A stretch of 64,000 bases of DNA from Aquabacter spiritensis (GTDB lineage Bacteria > Pseudomonadota > Alphaproteobacteria > Rhizobiales > Xanthobacteraceae), in the NCBI RefSeq assembly GCF_004346185.1, contig NZ_SMAI01000015.1, positions 62,001-126,000 on the forward strand, written 5' to 3'. Under the pieces are notes generated by a model that saw nothing but the letters and a program-made list of their open reading frames with translations, did no database searches and had not been told where the DNA came from. A program made the position numbers and the translations under genes. Below are positions 51,701 to 59,948 of this stretch, piece after piece (the stretch's first letter is position 1; every line of letters begins with the position of its first letter).

Positions 51701-52255
51701 ATGGAGCCGCGCATGCATTCTCCCGATACCATTTACGGCACCACCATCGTCTCGGTCCGCAAAGGCGGCCGCGTCGCCATTGCCGGCGACGGCCAGGTGA
51801 CGCTCGGCCAGACGGTGTTGAAGTCCAATGCCCGAAAGGTCCGCAGGCTCGGCAAAGGCGACGTGATCGGCGGCTTTGCGGGCGCCACGGCCGACGCCTT
51901 CACGCTGTTCGAGCGGCTCGAGACCAAGCTCGAACAATATCCCGGCCAGCTCCAGCGCGCCGCCGTCGAACTGGCCAAGGATTGGCGCACCGACCGCTAT
52001 CTGCGCCGGCTGGAGGCGATGATGATCGTCGCGGACGCGAATGTTTCCCTCGTGCTGACCGGCACCGGCGACGTGCTGGAGCCGGAAGCGGGGGTCGCGG
52101 GCATCGGCTCCGGAGGCATGTATGCCCTCGCGGCGGCGCGTGCGCTGCTCGACCGGGAGGAGGAGCCGGAAGCGATCGTGCGCCGGGCACTGGAGATCGC
52201 CGCCGACATCTGCGTCTATACCAACCGCAATATCGTCGTGGAGACGGTCGGCTGA
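51701..52255 (+). CDS. hslV: ATP-dependent protease subunit HslV
   Basis: A 184-residue threonine protease. Mature HslV begins at the Thr of [20 protein letters not shown], so about 12 residues ([13 protein letters not shown]) form a removable leader, as in related Hyphomicrobiales. The later [15 protein letters not shown] and [11 protein letters not shown] agree with the family. It forms the two-ring core degraded-protein chamber with HslU caps. The start may also be the ATG at 51713. Confidence 0.93.
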   Translation: MEPRMHSPDTIYGTTIVSVRKGGRVAIAGDGQVTLGQTVLKSNARKVRRLGKGDVIGGFAGATADAFTLFERLETKLEQYPGQLQRAAVELAKDWRTDRYLRRLEAMMIVADANVSLVLTGTGDVLEPEAGVAGIGSGGMYALAAARALLDREEEPEAIVRRALEIAADICVYTNRNIVVETVG

Positions 52256-52402
52256 ACGCGATGAATTCCGCTTGTTTGTTCTCCGGCAATTCGATGCCGG
52301 TCGATCTCTTTCGCGGCGCGGTGGCGCGGACGGATTCCGGCTTCGGCTCCGCCGTGAATGCCCAACGCCCGACGGCCCCGCTCTAAGGATGGTGCGCAAC
52401 GC

Positions 52403-53710
52403 ATGAGCGATTTTTCCCCCCGCGAGATCGTGTCCGAACTGGACCGGCATATCGTCGGCCAGGCCAAGGCCAAGCGCGCCGTCGCGATCGCCCTGCGCAA
52501 CCGCTGGCGGCGCCAGCAGCTCGAAGGGCAGATGCGCGAGGAGGTGCTGCCCAAGAACATTCTGATGATCGGACCGACCGGTGTCGGGAAGACCGAAATC
52601 TCCCGCCGCCTCGCGCGCCTCGCGGGCGCCCCCTTCCTGAAGGTCGAAGCAACGAAATTCACCGAGGTCGGCTATGTCGGCCGCGACGTGGAGCAGATCG
52701 TCCGCGATCTGGTCGAGGTCGGGATCGGCCTGGTCCGCGACGCGAAGCGCAAGGACGTGCAGGCGCGCGCTCACCTCGCCGCCGAGGAGCGCGTGCTCGA
52801 CGCCTTGGTCGGGCAAGGCTCTTCCGCCGCGACGCGCGAGAGCTTCCGGCGCAAGCTGCGGGCCGGCGAACTCGACGACAAGGAAGTGGAGGTCGAGATC
52901 CAGGCCGCAGCCCAGGGCCTGCCCATGTTCGAAATTCCCGGCATGCCGGGCGCGCAGATGGGCGCGGTGTCGCTCGGCGACATGCTCGGAAAGGCCTTCG
53001 GCGGACGCAGCAAGCCGCGCCGCGTGCTGGTGAAGGACGCCCACCCGCTGCTGCTGACGGAGGAAGCCGACAAGCTGCTCGACCAGGAGGCGATCACCCA
53101 GGAAGCGATCTATGCGGTGGAGAATAACGGCATCGTCTTCCTGGACGAGATCGACAAGATCGCCGGGCGTGAGAACCGGTCCGGCGCCGACGTCTCCCGC
53201 GAGGGGGTGCAGCGCGATCTTCTGCCCTTGATCGAAGGCACCACGGTCTCGACCAAGCACGGTTCGGTGAAGACCGATCATATCCTGTTCATCGCGTCGG
53301 GCGCGTTCCATGTGTCCAAGCCTTCCGATCTTCTGCCGGAACTTCAGGGCCGCCTGCCGATCCGGGTCGAACTGGAGGCGCTCACCCGCGAGGATTTCGT
53401 GCGCATCCTGACCGAGACCGAGGCGAGCCTCGTCAAGCAGTCGGTGGCGCTGATGGCGACGGAGGGTGTCACCCTCGACGTCACGCCGGATGCGGTGGAG
53501 GCGATCGCCGACGTGGCGGTCGAGGTGAACGGCTCGGTGGAGAATATCGGCGCCCGCCGTCTCCAGACGGTCATGGAGCGGGTCCTGGACGATCTCTCCT
53601 TCACCGCCCCCGACCGCTCGGGCGAAACCGTCACCATCGATGCGGCCTATGTGCGCCACCGCGTCGCGGATCTGGCGAAGAATGCCGATCTGAGCCGCTT
53701 CATCCTGTGA
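52403..53710 (+). CDS. hslU: ATP-dependent protease ATPase subunit HslU
   Basis: A 435-residue AAA+ unfoldase. It starts [20 protein letters not shown], with Walker [10 protein letters not shown], Walker [11 protein letters not shown], the [11 protein letters not shown] segment and a C-terminal tail ending LSRFIL, which docks into HslV. It unfolds substrates and threads them into the HslV chamber. It lies about 150 bp downstream of hslV, in which I see only weak short frames. A start at 52358 would add 15 non-conserved residues. Confidence 0.94.
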   Translation: MSDFSPREIVSELDRHIVGQAKAKRAVAIALRNRWRRQQLEGQMREEVLPKNILMIGPTGVGKTEISRRLARLAGAPFLKVEATKFTEVGYVGRDVEQIVRDLVEVGIGLVRDAKRKDVQARAHLAAEERVLDALVGQGSSAATRESFRRKLRAGELDDKEVEVEIQAAAQGLPMFEIPGMPGAQMGAVSLGDMLGKAFGGRSKPRRVLVKDAHPLLLTEEADKLLDQEAITQEAIYAVENNGIVFLDEIDKIAGRENRSGADVSREGVQRDLLPLIEGTTVSTKHGSVKTDHILFIASGAFHVSKPSDLLPELQGRLPIRVELEALTREDFVRILTETEASLVKQSVALMATEGVTLDVTPDAVEAIADVAVEVNGSVENIGARRLQTVMERVLDDLSFTAPDRSGETVTIDAAYVRHRVADLAKNADLSRFIL

Positions 53711-53727
53711 GGGCGTCCGCGGCGGGG

Positions 53728-53741
53728 TGAAGGAGCCTTCA
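53728..53741. terminator. Small inverted repeat between convergent hslU and TPR genes
   Basis: TGAAGG-AG-CCTTCA, with partly paired GC flanks, spans the 28-bp convergent gap and the stop codon of the left-reading gene. It could act as a bidirectional terminator; evidence is only its position and symmetry. Confidence 0.35.
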
Positions 53742-55565
53742 GCCGCGTGAGGCGAGCGGCGCGCGCGCGTCGCGCGCGAGACCTGCGGCCTCGAGTTCGC
53801 CGAGGATGCGGGCCGCGCCTTCCGCGTCCGGCATGATGCGGCGCACCGCGCGCCGGACACCGGCGAGCCCGCCGGGGGTCTCGCGGAGGAGGGTGGCGAC
53901 GACGCGCCGCTCGTCCTCGGCGCGGCCGAGCACATGGAGCGCGAGCGCGAGCGCGATGCGGGTCTGCGGGCTCGGATGGGTTTCGAGCGGCGGCACCATG
54001 GCGGCGGCGGCCGCCGGATCGGATCGGAGAAAGGCGGCGAGACCGAGATAGGCGTCGTAGAGGCGGTTCCGCGCCGCGCCATGTTCCCGCGCATAGGTCA
54101 AAAGCGCTTCGCCCTGTTCGGTTTTGCCGAGGCCGATCATCATGGCGCCCGCCGCGGCGGCCACGTCGAAATCGAGCGGATTGAGCGCGACCGCGCGGCT
54201 GGCGGCGGCCAGCGCCATCTCGCGTTCGCCCCGGAAGAAGTCGACGCTCGCGAGCACACGCGCGGCAAAGGCACTTGTCGGGGCGAGCTCGGCGCCGAGT
54301 TCCGCTTCGCGCTGGATCCGATCGACGAGCGTGGCATCGGGCTCGCTGTCGGTGGCGGCGAGGGCGTCTTCGAGCATCCGCATCGCCTGGACCGAATGCA
54401 CGATGCCGAAGCCGCGGTCGCGAGACACGAGCCCTTCGAGACAGGTCTTTGCGGCGAGCGGGTCGGCACTCGGATCGCCGCGCAAAGCGGCAAAGTTTCG
54501 CGAGATGCAGCCAAAGCCCGATTCCGGCGCCTCCAGCCGTGCCTGCGCCCGCGCCCGGGTCGGCAGCGCGGCATAGGATTCCATGAGGGAGGCCGCGACT
54601 TCGCGCACCACCTGCTGCTCGGTCGCGGCCCGATCCGGCCCGCGGAAGAGATCCGCCAGTTCCTGTGACCAGACGATGTTGCCGCTGCAGCGGTCGGACA
54701 GGCGCAGCAGCAGGGAGAAGCGGTCCTCGCCATGGCCTTCGGCGAGGCCGCTCAGCGAGAACACCGAGCGGGGCGGGGCGCCCCGGCATTCGTGCGGCGA
54801 TGCCGCGGTGCTGGCGGCCAGGACGTCGACGAAATCGAACCGCGAAAAGGCATCTCGGAGCCGCACTTCCAAAGTGTGGATCGCGTCCGCCTCGGGTGGC
54901 GGCGCGCCCGCCCGTTCGAACGGGCGGACTTCGAGGATCGGCATGCCCATGCGGTCGGCGAGTTCGGCGGCGGTGGTCGGCCGTCCGCCGAGCGTGACGG
55001 TCAGCCTGCCGGGACCGTTTTCGATGCCGATCTGAACGCCGGAAACGGCGATGACGAGGCTCACCAAGGCAAAGGCGGCGGCAATTGCTGCGATCCGCCG
55101 GAGCCTGCGCCCGCCCGGCCTGCGCGCGGGCGGCGGCGCGGCCTCGGCCGGCAGAGGGGCGGGCGCTTCGGCGGGCTGCGGTTCGAAACGCAGCGTGCGT
55201 TCCCGGAATAGCGGGACATAGCTGCCCTTCGGGACCGCAATTTCGAGCGGTTCCTGGGCTCCGGCGGTGCTGTAATAGCGCTCCAGGGCCCGGCGCAGGC
55301 GTGTCGCCTCGACCCGCACGATGGGATCGCTCTGCGGGTCGAAGGAGGGCGGACGTCCCAGCGCCTCGACGGCGATCGTATAGCCCTTGATTTCTTCCGC
55401 GCGCCCGGCGAGCGTCGCCTCGACGATGAAACGCAGGAAATCTGCAAGGCGCGGCGAGGAGACGAACTCGTCCGCTGCGAGAACCCGGCCGAGGGCATCG
55501 CGCACGGCGGCCGGCGCATCGTGTGCCTCGGGGAAAGGGGCAGGATCCAGGGATGCCAGTGTCAC
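53739..55565 (-). CDS. Winged-helix / transmembrane / TPR-type regulatory protein
   Basis: A protein of about 608 residues. The N-terminal segment (RLADFLRFIVEATLAGRAEE, then FDPQSDPIVRVEATRLRRAL and PKGSYVPLF) is a DNA-binding-like domain seen in many Hyphomicrobiales TPR proteins. One membrane helix (IAAIAAAFALVSLVIAVSGV) follows, then a TolB-like segment and TPR-type helices to the end. This gives a membrane-anchored signalling protein with a cytoplasmic head. I choose the GTG at 55565; an ATG at 55718 would add about 50 basic residues that look non-coding. Function unknown. Confidence 0.72.
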   Translation of the reverse strand: MTLASLDPAPFPEAHDAPAAVRDALGRVLAADEFVSSPRLADFLRFIVEATLAGRAEEIKGYTIAVEALGRPPSFDPQSDPIVRVEATRLRRALERYYSTAGAQEPLEIAVPKGSYVPLFRERTLRFEPQPAEAPAPLPAEAAPPPARRPGGRRLRRIAAIAAAFALVSLVIAVSGVQIGIENGPGRLTVTLGGRPTTAAELADRMGMPILEVRPFERAGAPPPEADAIHTLEVRLRDAFSRFDFVDVLAASTAASPHECRGAPPRSVFSLSGLAEGHGEDRFSLLLRLSDRCSGNIVWSQELADLFRGPDRAATEQQVVREVAASLMESYAALPTRARAQARLEAPESGFGCISRNFAALRGDPSADPLAAKTCLEGLVSRDRGFGIVHSVQAMRMLEDALAATDSEPDATLVDRIQREAELGAELAPTSAFAARVLASVDFFRGEREMALAAASRAVALNPLDFDVAAAAGAMMIGLGKTEQGEALLTYAREHGAARNRLYDAYLGLAAFLRSDPAAAAAMVPPLETHPSPQTRIALALALHVLGRAEDERRVVATLLRETPGGLAGVRRAVRRIMPDAEGAARILGELEAAGLARDARAPLASRG

Positions 55566-55775
55566 GTCGTCTCGTCGCTTGTGCAAACCGAATCGCCGTG
55601 CGGCGCGGTCGCGGGTTGACCTTAAGTCACGTCTAGTTTTCCGCCACACGGGCCGTGGGCGCAAGGGCTTCGCGTTCCGGTGCGTGTCCTCTTCCGCGCC
55701 GACGTGATAGCTTTCCACGACAGCGGCGATTGTGAGGCCGCGTAGATCGCCCCGCAGGGGCTCGAGGAGAGCGAG

Positions 55776-57128
55776 ATGTCATTGGATGAGGTGATGGAAC
55801 GGACGGCGGCCGATCTCGTGCCCAACGACCTGGAAGCCTTCTGGATGCCGTTCACCGCGAACCGCGCGTTCAAGAAGCGGCCGCGCCTGATTTCCCGGGC
55901 CAAGGATATGCACTATTTCGCCCCGGACGGACGGGCGGTGCTCGACGGTACGGCCGGCCTGTGGTGCACCAATGCGGGGCACAACCGCGCGCCCATCGTC
56001 GAGGCGATCCGCAATGCGGCGACCGAACTCGATTTTGCTCCGACCTTCCAGTATGGCCACCCGACGGCCTTCACCTTGGCGAGCCGGATCGCCGATTTGG
56101 CCCCCGCCGGTCTCGACCACGTCTTTTTCTGCAATTCCGGCTCGGAGGCGGTCGATACCGCACTGAAGATCGCGCTCGCCTATCAGAACGTGATCGGCCA
56201 GGGTGCCCGCACCCGTTTGATCGGCCGCGAGCGCGGCTATCACGGCGTCGGTTTCGGCGGGATCAGCGTCGGCGGCATCGTGCCGAACCGCCGGGCATTC
56301 GGGACGCTGCTGGCGGGTGTCGACCATCTGCCGACCACCTATGATCGCGCCCACCAGGCCTTCACCAAAGGCGAGCCGGCTTATGGCGCGCATTTCGCCG
56401 ACGAGTTGGAACGGATCGTCGGCCTGCATGATCCGTCCACCATCGCGGCGGTCATCGTCGAGCCGATGGCCGGCTCGACCGGTGTCATCCCCGCGCCGCA
56501 GGGCTATCTTCAGCGGTTGCGCGACATTTGCGACAAATACGGCATCCTGTTGATTTTTGACGAGGTGATCACCGGGTTCGGCCGGCTCGGACATGCCTTC
56601 GCCGCGGAACGCTACGGTGTAACCCCCGATCTCATCACCTTTGCCAAAGGCGTGACGTCGGGCGCTGTTCCGATGGGGGGCGTGCTCGCCCGGTCGTCGA
56701 TCCATGACGCCTTCATGCGCGGCCCGGAACATGTGATCGAACTGTTCCACGGCTACACTTATTCGGCGCATCCTTTGGCCTGCGCCGCGGGCATCGCGAC
56801 CCTCGATCTCTACGCGAAGGAAGACCTGTTCGCGCGTGCCCGCAAGATCGAGCCGATCTGGGCCGATGCCGTCATGTCCCTGCGGGAGCAACCGGGTGTG
56901 CTCGACATCCGAACCGTGGGCCTGACGGCGGGAATCGATCTGGCGCCGAAGGACGGAAAGCCGGGCGTGCGCGGCTATCAGGCGCTGGAAACCGCCTTCC
57001 ACGATCTCGGGTTCATGGTGCGTGCGACGGGCGACACACTCGCTCTGACCCCGCCCCTCATCATCTCCGAAGATCAGATCGGCGAGTTGATCGAGAAGAC
57101 CGGCAAGGTAATTGCCGCCACCGCCTGA
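55776..57128 (+). CDS. Class III omega-aminotransferase (beta-alanine/omega-amino acid:pyruvate type)
   Basis: A 450-residue PLP enzyme. Family features run throughout: FWMPFTANRAFKKRPRLISR at the start, the phosphate site NSGSEAVDTALK, IFDEVITGFGRLG with the cofactor Asp, and the PLP lysine in TFAKGVTSGAVPMGG near residue 290. It transfers an amino group from omega-amino acids (such as beta-alanine) or amines to pyruvate. AGGAGAGCGAG precedes the ATG. It is divergent from the TPR protein and converges on the DUF3309 gene. Confidence 0.92.
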   Translation: MSLDEVMERTAADLVPNDLEAFWMPFTANRAFKKRPRLISRAKDMHYFAPDGRAVLDGTAGLWCTNAGHNRAPIVEAIRNAATELDFAPTFQYGHPTAFTLASRIADLAPAGLDHVFFCNSGSEAVDTALKIALAYQNVIGQGARTRLIGRERGYHGVGFGGISVGGIVPNRRAFGTLLAGVDHLPTTYDRAHQAFTKGEPAYGAHFADELERIVGLHDPSTIAAVIVEPMAGSTGVIPAPQGYLQRLRDICDKYGILLIFDEVITGFGRLGHAFAAERYGVTPDLITFAKGVTSGAVPMGGVLARSSIHDAFMRGPEHVIELFHGYTYSAHPLACAAGIATLDLYAKEDLFARARKIEPIWADAVMSLREQPGVLDIRTVGLTAGIDLAPKDGKPGVRGYQALETAFHDLGFMVRATGDTLALTPPLIISEDQIGELIEKTGKVIAATA

Positions 57129-57151
57129 CGGCGGAAAGCGCACCGTCAGGC
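57123..57151. terminator. Hairpin at the end of the aminotransferase gene
   Basis: GCCTGACGG and CCGTCAGGC form a perfect 9-bp stem with an 11-nt loop that includes the aminotransferase stop codon. No U-tract follows, so termination is plausible but not certain. Confidence 0.5.
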
Positions 57152-57194
57152 CGAAGCTTGGCGGTGCGGACCCGCTTCATTCAGCGGTAGCAGA

Positions 57195-57214
57195 GCGGAG
57201 GGCGAGCCCTCCGC
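57195..57214. terminator. Very stable GC hairpin beside the DUF3309 stop
   Basis: GCGGAGGGC-GA-GCCCTCCGC: perfect 9-bp arms, 2 bp beyond the DUF3309 stop codon on the minus strand. It probably ends that transcript and, with 57123-57151, separates the convergent genes. Confidence 0.55.
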
Positions 57215-57216
57215 GG

Positions 57217-57372
57217 TCAGATGCGGCCGGTCAGAGCCAGAACGATCACGATGATCAGCAGGACGCCGAGAATGCCGCCCGGTCCATAGCCCCAGCCGCG
57301 GCTATAGCCCCAGTTCGGGAGCGCGCCGACCAGAAGAAGTATCAGAAGTACGATAAGGATTGTGGACAGCAT
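57217..57372 (-). CDS. DUF3309 small membrane protein
   Basis: A 51-residue hydrophobic protein, MLSTILIVLLILLLVGALPN, then WGYSRGWGYGPGGILGVLLI and a second hydrophobic segment ending LTGRI. It matches the DUF3309 family found in many Proteobacteria: two membrane helices around a Gly/Trp/Tyr loop. GGAGG lies 9 nt before the ATG. Function unknown, often linked to stress in annotation but without proof. It is a single gene between hairpins. Confidence 0.88.
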   Translation of the reverse strand: MLSTILIVLLILLLVGALPNWGYSRGWGYGPGGILGVLLIIVIVLALTGRI

Positions 57373-57463
57373 GGTTCAAGTCCTCCCGATCTGTGTCGGT
57401 CAAGGTAACGTTGAGCCACTGCAAAGGTTCCGTGAACCGTCGAAGACTTTTGAGGCCGCTTCT

Positions 57464-57502
57464 TCTTTCCTTCGGAAAGACTCGCCTTCCCGAAGGGAAG
57501 GC
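57464..57502 (-). terminator. Tandem hairpins downstream of aminopeptidase P
   Basis: Two adjacent stems: TCTTTCC-TTC-GGAAAGA at 57464-57480 and GCCTTCCC-GAA-GGGAAGGC at 57484-57502. The second starts 4 bp beyond the aminopeptidase stop codon on the minus strand. Together they are a credible terminator for that gene. Confidence 0.55.
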
Positions 57503-57506
57503 TGTG

Positions 57507-59372
57507 TCACCCCAGCGGAGCGGTGGCGGCGAGCAGCCAGGCTGCCGCGCCCGGGTCGAGCTTCGGAGCGAGGCGGGCGGCCACCTCGGCATGATAGGTG
57601 TCGATCCAGGTGCGCTCCTCCGGGGTGAGCAGAGCCGTCTCGATCAGGCTGCGTTCATAGGGCGCGAGGGTCAGGGTGGAGAAGCCGAGCGAGGGACGGT
57701 CGCCGCCCGGGTGTCGCGGCTCCACCAGGACCAGATTTTCGATCCTGATGCCGTAGGCGCCGGTCCGGTAATAGCCCGGCTCGTTCGACAGGATCATCCC
57801 CGCCTTGAGCGCGACATGGCCGAGCTTGGACAATCGCGCCGGCCCTTCGTGCACCGACAAGCCCGCGCCGACGCCGTGCCCGGTGCCGTGGTCGTAATCG
57901 AGGCCGTTCGCCCACAGAAACTGCCGCGCGAACGGATCGATCTGCGCTCCCGTCGTGCCCTCCGGAAAGACCGCGCGGGATACGGCGATGTGGCCCTTGA
58001 GAACCAGGGTGTAGTGAACCCGCATCTCTGCGCTCGGCGTGCCGACGGCGAGCGTGCGGGTGACGTCGGTGGTGCCCTCGTCATACTGGGCGCCGGAATC
58101 CACCAGGAACAATTCCCCCGTCTGGAGCGCCCGGTTGGTCTCGCGCGTCACCCGGTAATGGACGATCGCGCCGTTCGGGCCGGCGCCGGAAATGGTGGGG
58201 AAAGACACGTCATTGAGCCCGCCGCCTTCGCGGCGGAAGGTCTCGAGCGCCTCGACGATGTCGATCTCGGTAAGATTTCCCGGCGCGGAGATCGAGAACC
58301 AATGCAGGAACCGGGCGAGCGCAAGGCCGTCGCGTTCGTGGGCGGCGCGCATCCCGGCGATCTCGGCCGGGTTTTTGACCGCCTTCAAAAGGGCGCAGGG
58401 GTCGGCCCCCTTCGCGACCGTCCCGCCCGCGCGTTCGATGATGCAGGCGAGTTGCACCGGGGCGGTGGCCTGATCGAGCCGGACCGTCTTGCCGGACGCG
58501 CGCCGCGCCAGTTCGGCCTCGAGGGCGGAGGCGGGCGCAATGTCGGCCACCGCTTCGAGTATTGGTCGGATGCTGGCCGGCACCTGGTTCGCGGCGAGGA
58601 ACAGGACCGGCCGGCCCTCCGCGGGGACGATCGCCCAGGCAAGGGCGATCGGCGTATGCGCGACGTCCCCTCCGCGCAGGTTGAACAGCCAAGCGACGGC
58701 ATGGGGGTCGGAGATCAGCGCCAGGTTCACCTTCGCATCGCCGAGCGCCGCGCGGACCCGGTCGAGCTTGGCTGCGGACGCTTCGCCCGACAAGGCGTCG
58801 GGCACCAGCCGGACCGGCGCGCGCGCCGCGGCCGGCCGGTCCGGCCAGATGGCATCGAAGGGGTCCTGTTCGAGCGCGACCAGCATGCCGCCGGCGGCCG
58901 AAACTGCGGCAGAGAGTTTGTCGCGGCCATCCAGTGTCGTGCGCCAGGGGTCGAAGGCCAGCACGCCGCTCTTCGGCAGATGCTTTTCGATCCAGCTTTC
59001 CGGCGACGTGCGGGCCAGCGGGACGAGGCCAAAGGCGGTGCCGTCGATCTGGGCCGCCGCCTGGAGCGTGTAGCGTCCGTCGACGAACAGGGCCGCCTGC
59101 TCCGGCAGGACGATGCCCATGCCGGCCGAACCGGTGAAGCCCGTGAGGTAAGCCAGGCGTTCCTCGGATGGCGCGACATATTCGTTCTGATGGGCGTCGG
59201 CGCGCGGAATCACATAGCCCTGCACACCGCGTCGCGCCAGTTCGGCCCGCAGCGCCGCGAGCCGCGCGCCGCCGGAACGGCCGTCTCCGCCCGTGTCGAA
59301 GCTCTGAAACCGAGCGGTGAATCGGCGCGCCGCGGGGGCGGTGTCCGGGGAAGCGGGGGGCGGTTCAAACAT
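57507..59372 (-). CDS. pepP: Xaa-Pro aminopeptidase (M24 family)
   Basis: A 621-residue three-domain aminopeptidase P of the long type. The C-terminal pita-bread domain carries the metal ligands: the aspartates in LVDSGAQYDEGTTDVTRTL, the histidine in GTGHGVGAGLSVHEGP and the glutamates in ILSNEPGYY and IRIENLVLVE. The N-terminal domains have creatinase-like folds. It removes N-terminal residues preceding proline. Full length, with no oddities seen. It is divergent from the tRNA gene. Confidence 0.92.
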   Translation of the reverse strand: MFEPPPASPDTAPAARRFTARFQSFDTGGDGRSGGARLAALRAELARRGVQGYVIPRADAHQNEYVAPSEERLAYLTGFTGSAGMGIVLPEQAALFVDGRYTLQAAAQIDGTAFGLVPLARTSPESWIEKHLPKSGVLAFDPWRTTLDGRDKLSAAVSAAGGMLVALEQDPFDAIWPDRPAAARAPVRLVPDALSGEASAAKLDRVRAALGDAKVNLALISDPHAVAWLFNLRGGDVAHTPIALAWAIVPAEGRPVLFLAANQVPASIRPILEAVADIAPASALEAELARRASGKTVRLDQATAPVQLACIIERAGGTVAKGADPCALLKAVKNPAEIAGMRAAHERDGLALARFLHWFSISAPGNLTEIDIVEALETFRREGGGLNDVSFPTISGAGPNGAIVHYRVTRETNRALQTGELFLVDSGAQYDEGTTDVTRTLAVGTPSAEMRVHYTLVLKGHIAVSRAVFPEGTTGAQIDPFARQFLWANGLDYDHGTGHGVGAGLSVHEGPARLSKLGHVALKAGMILSNEPGYYRTGAYGIRIENLVLVEPRHPGGDRPSLGFSTLTLAPYERSLIETALLTPEERTWIDTYHAEVAARLAPKLDPGAAAWLLAATAPLG

Positions 59373-59526
59373 GGCGGGAGATTAGAGCGCGATCGCCTTT
59401 GCGCAAACCAGATGTTTCGCTCCCACGCCCGATAGATCCGCGCCGGCTGCGGGGGTGGGTCGATGGGGATGGACGCGACAAGCCTCTTGCTGGGAAAGGG
59501 CCGTCCTGTCTATTGTGCGCGGCGGT

Positions 59527-59601
59527 GCGGGCGTAGTTCAGTGGTAGAACGACAGCTTCCCAAGCTGTATGTCGCGGGTTCGATTCCCGCCGCCCGCTCC
59601 A
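59527..59601 (+). tRNA. tRNA-Gly (anticodon CCC)
   Basis: A complete cloverleaf of 75 nt including encoded CCA. Acceptor arms GCGGGCG and CGCCCGC pair perfectly; the anticodon stem ACAGC/GCTGT holds the loop TTCCCAA with anticodon CCC; the T-arm is GCGGGTTCGATTCCCGC. It reads GGG codons. A small GC hairpin (59635-59648) follows and may end the transcript. Confidence 0.96.
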
Positions 59602-59948
59602 AACTTTCAACAAGAAAATCAAAGGCTTGGTCGGTGCCCGTCCGGGCATTTGCCGCGTCGCGTCCCCGGTTTGCGAGGCGCTGAAGCGACCCCGTGGTCC
59701 AGGAAGAGAAGCCGGAGGCCAGGGGGCGCGTTCGAGAGGCAAATCGGGGGTGGTGATTCGCTCTTGCGGGTACCGCCGTTCGCCCGTGTGACGGGGCTCC
59801 AGACCGGGGTCCGTGCTCGTCACCAACGCATTCCCGAACACATGGTTTGAGACGGATTCACCCACCGGTCGATTCGACCTGATCGGATCAGGCTCCAAGA
59901 GCACGCGAGAACGCGCCCCCCGCGGCCCGGCTAGAAACGTCCAACACC
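59602..59948. other. Region between tRNA-Gly and the second autotransporter
   Basis: No gene is supported. It holds TGCCCG-TC-CGGGCA at 59635-59648 (a possible tRNA terminator) and CCTGAT-CGG-ATCAGG at 59878-59892 (a possible terminator of the left-reading autotransporter). The middle part (about 59700-59840) resembles the dispersed intergenic repeats common in this group (translated style TGERRYP), but I cannot confirm copies. Confidence 0.45.

Noticed and set aside
59527-59601. tRNA-Gly as the integration site of a mobile element
   Set aside because: No repeat of the tRNA 3' end was found in the flanking sequence and no integrase gene is near.
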